Part shown: piece by piece, positions 1 to 5,985 of the stretch
How positions within the stretch are numbered: position 1 is the stretch's first letter
Layout: each line of letters starts with the position of its first letter
Source of the DNA: Acinetobacter sp.
Lineage (GTDB): Bacteria; Pseudomonadota; Gammaproteobacteria; Pseudomonadales; Moraxellaceae
NCBI GenBank assembly: GCA_030152605.1
Contig: JASLJB010000271.1
Span: 1 to 18,437, forward strand
Direction: 5' to 3'
Length of the DNA stretch: 18,437 nt
Program-made: the position numbers and the translations under genes
The notes under the pieces: model-generated
Database searches by the model: none
The model's input: the letters and a program-made list of their open reading frames with translations, nothing else
Told to the model about the DNA's origin: nothing

Positions 1-942
1 AGCATTGTCGATCACATTTTCCTTTTCGATCAGATCAATCACGCTATATACGATACGCGAACCCAGCGCCGTGCCACTATAGGTTGAACCATGATTGCCT
101 GCGGTCAACACGCCCACAGCACGTCCTTGGGTCATCACCGCACCGATCGGAAAACCATTGCCCAAACCTTTGGCGGTGGTGATCACATCCGGCACGATAT
201 CGGTATGTTGATAGGCAAAATATTTACCGGTACGACCGTTACCGGTTTGGACTTCATCGAGCATCATCAACCACTGATGTTGGTTACAGATGCGACGGAT
301 GTCGTCTAAATAGCTAAAGCCTTGTGGCGCAGTGTTAACGCCACCTTCACCTTGGATCGGTTCGACCAAGATCGCGACGATATCAGGGTGTTGTAGTGCT
401 GCTTCTTCGATGGCTTGGATGTCACCAAAGGGCACACGGATAAAGCCTTCGACCAGAGGGGTAAAGCCTTCTTGGACTTTTTTGTTGCCTGTGGCAGACA
501 GCGTGGCCAAGGTGCGACCGTGGAAAGAGCCATCGGCAACAATAATTTTGGCGTTTTTGAGGCCTTGTTGATGGCCGTATTTACGTGCAATTTTGATCGC
601 CGCTTCGTTGGCTTCAGCGCCACTGTTGGAGAAGAAGATCTCTTGCATCCCCGACACCGCCGCCAGTTTTTGTGCAGCTGCAGTTTGCCAAGGCACTTCA
701 TATAAGTTACTGGTATGAATCAAGGTCGCAGCTTGATCGGCAATCGCCTCAGCCAACACCGGATGTGCATGGCCTAGACCACAGACCGCAATGCCGGTCA
801 ATGCATCTAAATATTCAACACCATCAGCATCATATAAATAAGCCCCTCGACCGCGCACAAAGCTGACCGGTTGACGACCGAATACAGGCATCAAGTGTGA
901 AGGTTGATCAGTTTGAATCGGGGCGAGATGAAGATCGTTCAT
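1..942 (-). CDS. argD: Acetylornithine aminotransferase (ArgD-like), C-terminus cut by the window edge
   Basis: PLP-dependent class III aminotransferase. ArgD transfers an amino group from glutamate to N-acetylglutamate semialdehyde, giving N-acetylornithine in cytoplasmic arginine synthesis; the same family can act on succinyl-diaminopimelate in lysine synthesis. The frame reads from ATG at 942 to base 1 with no stop, giving 314 codons of a usual ~400. Visible: SGAEA at residues 107-111 (PLP phosphate region), LVEPIQGEGG at 192-201, LDEVQTGNGRTG at 228-239 with the Asp that contacts the PLP ring nitrogen, and TTAKGLGNG with the Schiff-base Lys258. The start is supported by an AAGAG about 8 nt upstream and by the usual family N-terminus length. 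It is divergent from the glutaredoxin gene. ArgD is the best call; a related ornithine or succinylornithine aminotransferase (AstC) cannot be excluded without the C-terminus. Confidence 0.85.
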   Translation of the reverse strand, partial: MNDLHLAPIQTDQPSHLMPVFGRQPVSFVRGRGAYLYDADGVEYLDALTGIAVCGLGHAHPVLAEAIADQAATLIHTSNLYEVPWQTAAAQKLAAVSGMQEIFFSNSGAEANEAAIKIARKYGHQQGLKNAKIIVADGSFHGRTLATLSATGNKKVQEGFTPLVEGFIRVPFGDIQAIEEAALQHPDIVAILVEPIQGEGGVNTAPQGFSYLDDIRRICNQHQWLMMLDEVQTGNGRTGKYFAYQHTDIVPDVITTAKGLGNGFPIGAVMTQGRAVGVLTAGNHGSTYSGTALGSRIVYSVIDLIEKENVIDNA

Positions 943-1102
943 AATGAGCTCTTATCTAGAGGATGGAAGTGAAAGCTAATATAAGCAAAAATGTCAAAAG
1001 AATTAAAGCCTAAAGCGAAATATAAATTGAAATATCGTTGAAAACATATTGTTTTAGTCTGTTTTGGGTATAATGCAGCTTAGAATAGGTGAGGAAATAT
1101 CA
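943..1102. promoter_or_regulatory. Divergent intergenic region between argD and the glutaredoxin gene
   Basis: An A+T-rich spacer of 160 bp holds the promoters of two divergent genes. Rightward, a perfect TATAAT lies at 1069-1074 with no good -35 (TTGTTT at 1049-1054 gives only a 14-bp spacer). It would start transcription near 1081, just before the GAGGAAAT ribosome-binding site at 1091-1098. Leftward, TATATT (978-983, minus strand) is a plausible -10 for argD. A TTGACA (992-997, minus strand) is only 8 bp from it, too close to serve as its -35. I see no convincing ArgR box. Confidence 0.4.
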
Positions 1103-1444
1103 ATGACTGAACAAGCACGTGATACTGAAGCGTTAATTCGCGATCAAATTGCTAAACATGCGGTACTGCTATATATGAAAGGTACGCCACAATTTCCACA
1201 GTGTGGATTTTCTGCGCGCGCAGTAGAAGCGCTCAGTCAGATCGGTCGTCCTTTTGCTTATGTGAATATTTTAGAAAACCCTGACATTCGCGCGTTGTTG
1301 CCACAGATTGCAAATTGGCCAACTTTCCCACAATTGTGGGTCAACGCTGAATTGATCGGCGGTAGTGACATCATTTTAGAAATGTTCCAAAACGGCGAAC
1401 TTAAGCCGTTGATCGAAGAGCACAGCCCAGCACCAGAAGCTTAA
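1103..1444 (+). CDS. grxD: Monothiol glutaredoxin, Grx4/GrxD type
   Basis: A 113-residue CGFS-type monothiol glutaredoxin, close in length to E. coli GrxD (115). This family carries or transfers [2Fe-2S] clusters in the cytoplasm, bound with glutathione and often with BolA partners. Active-site CGFS is at residues 34-37. Glutathione-contact features are Lys26, the WPTFP segment at 72-76 with its cis-proline, and GGSD at 86-89. I chose ATG 1103 over the upstream in-frame TTG at 1064: GAGGAAAT at 1091-1098 is correctly spaced for 1103, and the TATAAT at 1069-1074 would place the transcription start after 1064. A strong terminator follows, so the gene is probably monocistronic. The C-terminal residues after about 105 (SPAPEA) look like a short flexible tail. 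Confidence 0.95.
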   Translation: MTEQARDTEALIRDQIAKHAVLLYMKGTPQFPQCGFSARAVEALSQIGRPFAYVNILENPDIRALLPQIANWPTFPQLWVNAELIGGSDIILEMFQNGELKPLIEEHSPAPEA

Positions 1445-1774
1445 GCTGTTCGCGATGTTCGCGAGGATCAAAAAACGAGTGCCAGTGGTGCTCGTTTTTT
1501 TTTGTCTGCTTAAAAATAAACGCTGTAAATCAGCCTGTGAAAATTTGAACAATCGAGTCTAAGACATACAAAAAAAGCATGAAAAAGTATTAAAAAGCGC
1601 GGGCTGATGTGGTTTTATAGAGGGTCGCCACGCCCTGTGGCATCGGCATTACAGCGCATTGTATGGTACCTCACAAGGGTATTGGGTTTTCGCAATGGTA
1701 TAGGGTCTGATCGACGCTATTGCGCTGAGCTGGATGATCCAGTCCTCAACAAGCACATGCTAAGGAATCGTTTT
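1445..1774 (+). promoter_or_regulatory. Glutaredoxin-ilvA intergenic region with a probable long ilvA leader
   Basis: After the glutaredoxin terminator, 1504-1600 is A+T-rich and holds a weak promoter candidate: TTGAAC at 1545-1550, 16-bp spacer, TACAAA at 1567-1572. From about 1601 to 1774 the sequence is markedly more G+C-rich and forms small hairpins, for example CTGGA/TCCAG at 1730-1742 with a 3-nt loop just before the ribosome-binding site. No oligo-T run follows a hairpin, so a classical attenuator is not seen. The stretch has no stop codon in the ilvA frame back to an ATG at 1607. I treat it as untranslated leader because the protein homology and the best ribosome-binding site begin at 1762-1775. 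Confidence 0.4.
1470..1503 (+). terminator. Rho-independent terminator of the glutaredoxin gene
   Basis: The stem is GAGTGCC (1477-1483) with GGTGCTC (1487-1493), including two G-T pairs and a 3-nt loop. It is extended by an A-run (1470-1475) pairing with the T-run (1495-1503), which supplies the U tract. The A-run could also support leftward termination, but no leftward gene ends here. Confidence 0.85.
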
Positions 1775-3010
1775 ATGTTTCAGCCTCATGATGATGCACC
1801 CTTTCCAAATTTAAACGATATTCAAACCGCCGCAGCACGCATCCACGGTGCTGTGGTGAATAGCCCCTTTGTCATGTCGGAAACGATTTCGAAAAAGCTT
1901 GGTGGACAGATTTGGCTTAAGTTTGAAAATTTACAATTCACCGCCTCGTTTAAAGAACGTGGTGCGCTGAATAAACTGCTGTGTTTAAGTGAAGAAGAAA
2001 AACAAGCTGGCGTGATCGCGGCCTCAGCCGGCAATCATGCCCAGGGCGTGGCCTATCATGCCCAGAAAAATGGCATTGCCGCGACCATCGTCATGCCGCA
2101 AAGCACACCGAATATCAAAGTGCAGCGCGTGCGAGAGTATGGCGCACGAGTGATCCTACATGGACAGGACTTTGCCGAGGCGGCAGAAAGAATGCTGCAA
2201 CTGTCTGAGCAAGAAGGCTTGAGTATCATCCATCCTTTTGATGATCGTGACATTATTGCCGGTCAAGGCAGTGTGGCCTTGGAGATGTTAGAGACCCATC
2301 CTGAATTGGATATCTTGGTGGTGCCGATTGGTGGTGGTGGCTTGATTTCAGGTATGGCGCTGGCAGCCAAGGCGATTCGTCCACAGATTCGCATCATTGG
2401 GGTACAGTCTGCGGTTTATCCGAACATGGCCAAAGTGGTATTCAATGATCAGTCGGTGGCGCATCTCGGTTCCACTGTGGCCGAAGGCATCGCCGTGACC
2501 ACGCCGGGACAGTTAACGCGTAAGATCGTGGCGGAATATGTGGATGAGATCGTGGTGGTGAATGAGGACATGATCGAAGAAGCCATCGCCTTATTGCTCA
2601 ATATCGAAAAAACCGTCTGTGAAGGCGCGGGTGCTGCGGGGATCGCAGCCATCATGGCGCGCCCAGATCTATTCCTCGGTCATGAAGTCGGGGTGGTCTT
2701 ATCCGGTGGCAATATCGATACGCGCGTGATGATCTCGGTGCTACAACGCCATCTCACCCGCAGCGGACGCATGGTGCGGATACGAGTGGATTTGTCCGAT
2801 CATCCCGGGGCGATGGCACGTTTAACCGCGATCATTGCCGAGCAGGGGGGCAACATCTATGAACTTCGGCATGAACGCTTTGCCGCGAGTAGCCGCGCTA
2901 AGAATAGCGCCGTGAGTATCGATATCGAGCTCAAGAGTGCGACCGACCTCGGGCCATTGCTACACGCCATGCAACTCGAAGACTATATCGTGCGTAAAGA
3001 AGAGATTTGA
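1775..3010 (+). CDS. ilvA: Threonine dehydratase (threonine ammonia-lyase), single ACT domain
   Basis: PLP-dependent fold-type II enzyme that deaminates L-threonine to 2-oxobutanoate, the entry step to isoleucine. The 411 residues split into a catalytic part (about 10-325) and one C-terminal ACT domain (about 334-411). Schiff-base Lys60 is in SFKERGA; SAGNHAQG is at 84-91; the phosphate-binding glycine loop GGGGL is at 186-190; SGGN is at 310-313. The layout fits the medium, one-ACT form rather than E. coli IlvA (about 514 residues, two regulatory ACT-like modules) or the short catabolic TdcB. The ACT domain suggests amino-acid feedback, but the ligand cannot be read from sequence. ATG 1775 follows AAGGAA (1762-1767) by 7 nt; ATG 1757 and ATG 1607 lie in the same open frame but lack such a site. 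It converges on the Lon-related gene. Confidence 0.92.
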   Translation: MFQPHDDAPFPNLNDIQTAAARIHGAVVNSPFVMSETISKKLGGQIWLKFENLQFTASFKERGALNKLLCLSEEEKQAGVIAASAGNHAQGVAYHAQKNGIAATIVMPQSTPNIKVQRVREYGARVILHGQDFAEAAERMLQLSEQEGLSIIHPFDDRDIIAGQGSVALEMLETHPELDILVVPIGGGGLISGMALAAKAIRPQIRIIGVQSAVYPNMAKVVFNDQSVAHLGSTVAEGIAVTTPGQLTRKIVAEYVDEIVVVNEDMIEEAIALLLNIEKTVCEGAGAAGIAAIMARPDLFLGHEVGVVLSGGNIDTRVMISVLQRHLTRSGRMVRIRVDLSDHPGAMARLTAIIAEQGGNIYELRHERFAASSRAKNSAVSIDIELKSATDLGPLLHAMQLEDYIVRKEEI

Positions 3011-3019
3011 GCGGGGGGA

Positions 3020-3056
3020 GCTCTTGCGCCAGAGATGGCACAAGAGCGGAGCTTTT
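3020..3056 (+). terminator. Probable terminator between ilvA and the convergent protease gene
   Basis: CTCTTGCGCC (3021-3030) pairs with GGCACAAGAG (3037-3046) with one C-A mismatch and a 6-nt loop, closed by G3020-C3047. A TTTT lies a few bases downstream at 3053-3056. The U tract is short and offset, so termination may be partial. Read leftward the hairpin is followed by CCCCCC and not T, so it is not a good intrinsic terminator for the protease gene. Confidence 0.4.
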
Positions 3057-3094
3057 CAGTACTTCGCTACTCAGCGTGTTTTTCAAGAGATGAC

Positions 3095-5794
3095 TTATTT
3101 GTCCTTCTTGTCTTTACTCACTGCTGCTTTCGGTTGTTCAGCCGCTGGATGACTGGCGGCTTCTTCACGTTCAGCAGGGGCTTGCGCATCACTTTCTGAC
3201 TTTTTCTTTTTCGATTTCTTGGCGGTCTTCTCCGCTTCAGCGCTCTGATCTTTGTCCTTTTTCTTTTTTTTCTTTTTCTTTTTCGGGATTTCCTGAAGCT
3301 GAGCACCATCTTCGATAGCTTGCCAATATTCGAGTTGTTCCATCACCCCAGCATAGATCGAGTTTTTGCTATAACGGCCTTTTTTGTCCAATGCGCCCAC
3401 CGGACGTGCCATCAAGATTTCCAAGGCCTGATCGATGGTGTTAATGGCATGGATATGGAACTGACCCGCAGCGACTGCATCGATCACATCTTGGCGTAAC
3501 ATCAAATGCTGCATGTTTTGCCGTGGAATGATCACGCCTTGTTTACCGGTCAAACCCTGTAGCTGACAGGCATCAAAGAAGCCTTCGATCTTGGCATTTA
3601 CGCCGCCGATCGGTTGTACTTGACCAAGTTGGTTCATCGACCCCGTGATGGCCCAAGACTGATCGATCGGTAACTGACTGATCGCAGAGATCAGTGCTGA
3701 GAGCTCTGCAACCGTGGCGCTGTCGCCGTCGACCTGACCATAGCTTTGTTCAAAGGCCAATGCGGCAGAGAAGTGTAAGATCTGCTCACGACCAAAGTGC
3801 GCTTTGAGGAAGCTCGACATCAACAACACGCCCTTGGCATGCAGTGAACCGCCTAACTCCACACTGCGCTCAATATCCAAGATATCGCCGCCACCTTGAT
3901 AAACCGAGGCGGTCAAACGCGAGGGAAGACCAAACTCAACATCAGCATAGTGAATCACCGATAGGGCATTGATCTGGCCCAGACGATGACCACGGGTTTC
4001 GATCAGTTGTGTGCCACGGAACAGATCCTGCCAATACAACTCTCTTAAATAGCCTAAGCGATATTGGCGGTGCTTGAGTGCGGTGCTGATATGCTCGGCT
4101 GAAACCATTTTTTCATTGCTTTGTGAGGCGTGATGATGCGACTCACGAATTAAATCGCCCAAGGTCAGCGCATGTAAAGACAGCGAGCTTTGATCTTCGG
4201 CTTGACGACTCGAGTCTGTGAGCAGGGCTGCAAGCGCAGAGCGGTCAAATGGCAACAGTTTATCTTGCTGCACATAGTCTGCGATCAACTGCATATAGGC
4301 TTGTTCGTTGTCTTCGTTACGCTCTAGGGTATCGGTAAAGTCAGCACGAATTTTGAAGACGCTGCCGAGTTCCGGTTCCAACTCCAAGATTTCATAATAA
4401 ATATCAGGTTCAGCCAACAGCACCACTTTCATATTCAGTGGGATCGGTTCTGGCTCGATCGAAATACTGCCGGTGAGGGTTAGCATGTGTTCGAGTGAGG
4501 ACAGTTTGAGCTGACCTGACTTCAGCGCACGTTTCAGCCCTTGCCATGCATAGGGTTGTTCTAACAGTTGCTCTGCTTCGAGGATCAAGAAGCCACCATT
4601 GCATTGGTGCAATGAACCCGGACGAATCAGGGTGAAGTCGGTGGTAATGGTGCCGTTATGCGTCAGTTGCTCGACATGACCTAACAGGTTGTAGTGGGTT
4701 GGGAAATCCTCAAAGATCACCGGTGCACCAGAATTGGGTTTATTGCTCACCACCACGTTGGCTTGGTAACGTGAAGGGACGCGATTGAACAGTGTTGCGC
4801 TAAACTCATCTTCTTGCTGTTCTAAGATCAGCTCAACGTTGTCAATAATGTCGGCAGAGTAGAGTTTTAAGTACTGTTCTAGGCCTTGCACATTTTCAAA
4901 CTTAGACAGGATCAGGTCGATGCGCGGGATCACCACTTGTTTGGCGATATCACGATTCAGTTCAGAGACTTGATCACGGGCATCGTCTTCAATGTTGCCG
5001 AGTTGAGAACCGAGACGCTCTAGCTTTTTGTCCATATAACGAATTTTGGAGGCAATCTCAGCGCGTTGTTTGCTGCTCAGTGCATCCAATTCATCTTGGC
5101 TCATCTCATGGATTTCATTGTTCTTGATATAAATCGGCACAAAACAATGTTCATCGTGGCGACTGATCAGCTTTAAGGACAGCTCTGCACCTTCTTTGGT
5201 CAGCTCAACCAAAGCCAGTTGTTGTTCATCGCCGGTAATTTGACGAATACTTTCAATACGGTTGTGATAGGTCTCAGCACTAAAGCGGCGTTCTAGCTGC
5301 TTGAGGATACTTTGCCAGTTTTGATGCATCTGAGTTTGAAACTTGCTGCCTTGGCCAGCAGGAAAGCGCATGGCCAAAGGTTGACGGGCATTGTTAAAGT
5401 TATACAGATAGACCCAGTCGTCTGGCGTGGGCATGCTTTTGGCGTGCTGTTGTAGTAAACGCTTGATCATGGTGCGTTTACCCAAACCTGCGGTGCCGAC
5501 AGCAAAAATGTTATAGCCAGAATAAGGCAGGGCAATACCGGCCTCGACAGAGGCTTTGGCGCGGTCTTGGCCTAAAAAGTTATTTAGTGGTTTTAAACGC
5601 CGCGTTGAGGTTGGAATATTTTGACTTTTCGGTATATGCGTCAGTTGTTCGGGTTTAAGTGCGGTCTGTACAAGTGTGTTTTTGATTTGAGCTTGTTCAA
5701 ATACAGAAGGCAATCGGGTTTCATTAAGTTCTAATGGCGTTGTTGTCGTTTGAGCGAGCGCGTTTGAGTTAATTTGATCGTGTCTTTGGGCCAC
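3095..5794 (-). CDS. Lon-related AAA+ protease with lysine-rich C-terminal tail
   Basis: An 899-residue ATP-dependent serine protease of the Lon-related type (AAA_32 plus Lon_C in Pfam terms, near E. coli YcbZ/LonH), expected in the cytoplasm. A Walker A-like GTAGLGKRT is at 100-108, with Arg after the Lys where Ser/Thr is usual. A helical insertion runs from about 160 to 330. A Walker B-like GGFLILEAEQ is at 400-409. In the protease domain (about 600-800), VDGDSAT gives catalytic Ser692 and GGVNAK gives Lys735; the 43-residue gap equals that of the E. coli Lon Ser679/Lys722 dyad. Residues 837-899 are a Lys/Ala/Glu-rich, probably disordered tail starting with nine lysines. The start is GTG at 5794 with no strong ribosome-binding site, and no in-frame ATG occurs until residue 109. 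Substrates are unknown. It is divergent from the AmpG-like gene. Confidence 0.85.
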   Translation of the reverse strand: MAQRHDQINSNALAQTTTTPLELNETRLPSVFEQAQIKNTLVQTALKPEQLTHIPKSQNIPTSTRRLKPLNNFLGQDRAKASVEAGIALPYSGYNIFAVGTAGLGKRTMIKRLLQQHAKSMPTPDDWVYLYNFNNARQPLAMRFPAGQGSKFQTQMHQNWQSILKQLERRFSAETYHNRIESIRQITGDEQQLALVELTKEGAELSLKLISRHDEHCFVPIYIKNNEIHEMSQDELDALSSKQRAEIASKIRYMDKKLERLGSQLGNIEDDARDQVSELNRDIAKQVVIPRIDLILSKFENVQGLEQYLKLYSADIIDNVELILEQQEDEFSATLFNRVPSRYQANVVVSNKPNSGAPVIFEDFPTHYNLLGHVEQLTHNGTITTDFTLIRPGSLHQCNGGFLILEAEQLLEQPYAWQGLKRALKSGQLKLSSLEHMLTLTGSISIEPEPIPLNMKVVLLAEPDIYYEILELEPELGSVFKIRADFTDTLERNEDNEQAYMQLIADYVQQDKLLPFDRSALAALLTDSSRQAEDQSSLSLHALTLGDLIRESHHHASQSNEKMVSAEHISTALKHRQYRLGYLRELYWQDLFRGTQLIETRGHRLGQINALSVIHYADVEFGLPSRLTASVYQGGGDILDIERSVELGGSLHAKGVLLMSSFLKAHFGREQILHFSAALAFEQSYGQVDGDSATVAELSALISAISQLPIDQSWAITGSMNQLGQVQPIGGVNAKIEGFFDACQLQGLTGKQGVIIPRQNMQHLMLRQDVIDAVAAGQFHIHAINTIDQALEILMARPVGALDKKGRYSKNSIYAGVMEQLEYWQAIEDGAQLQEIPKKKKKKKKKDKDQSAEAEKTAKKSKKKKSESDAQAPAEREEAASHPAAEQPKAAVSKDKKDK
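3263..3269 (-). promoter_or_regulatory. Candidate -1 frameshift (slippery) heptamer in the protease gene
   Basis: Codons 842-844 are AAA AAA AAG, so the zero frame contains A_AAA_AAG, the same heptamer used by E. coli dnaX. A -1 slip would add E-K-G-Q-R-S-E-R and stop at TGA (3237-3239), giving about 852 residues instead of 899 and removing most of the tail. The stimulators of dnaX are weak here: AGGA lies about 20 nt upstream and only a 4-bp stem (CGCT/AGCG) lies downstream. The heptamer sits in an A8 run that could also slip during transcription. Confidence 0.35.
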
Positions 5795-5833
5795 TGGTGA
5801 AATCCAAAACTTAATTGCTGATGAAAAGTTAAA

Positions 5834-5861
5834 GGTATACAGGTTTACTAGAAAAATTCAA
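5834..5861 (-). promoter_or_regulatory. Probable sigma-70 promoter of the Lon-related protease gene
   Basis: On the minus strand, TTGAAT (5861-5856) and TATACC (5839-5834) are separated by 16 bp. Transcription would start near 5827, about 33 nt upstream of the GTG at 5794. The promoter lies in the 191-bp divergent spacer shared with the AmpG-like gene. On the plus strand of that spacer I see only weak candidates, the best being TTGTTT 5906-5911, 18 bp, TATACG 5930-5935. Confidence 0.5.
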
Positions 5862-5985
5862 GCACACCCCGCTTAAATCATGATAAATCTCGCCGTGCTT
5901 GTCGATTGTTTGCATAAAAATATTGAATCTATACGCATTAAAAGGTTGAATAGCACTATTTATTTTTGTAGACAACAACAACGCG

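Noticed and set aside
306..701. 131-codon minus-strand frame rich in Lys/Ser inside argD
   Set aside because: It lies in another frame of argD, which reads through with all catalytic motifs intact.
992..997. Perfect TTGACA on the minus strand upstream of argD as a -35
   Set aside because: Only 8 bp separate it from the TATATT, and at a 17-bp spacing there is no -10.
1064..1102. Longer N-terminus for the glutaredoxin from an in-frame TTG
   Set aside because: The TATAAT at 1069-1074 would put the transcript start after this codon, and ATG 1103 has the proper ribosome-binding site.
3118..3309. Basic 63-residue reading frame inside the tail of the protease gene
   Set aside because: It is the +1 frame of a lysine-codon repeat, has no ribosome-binding site, and would not be reached by a -1 slip at the heptamer.
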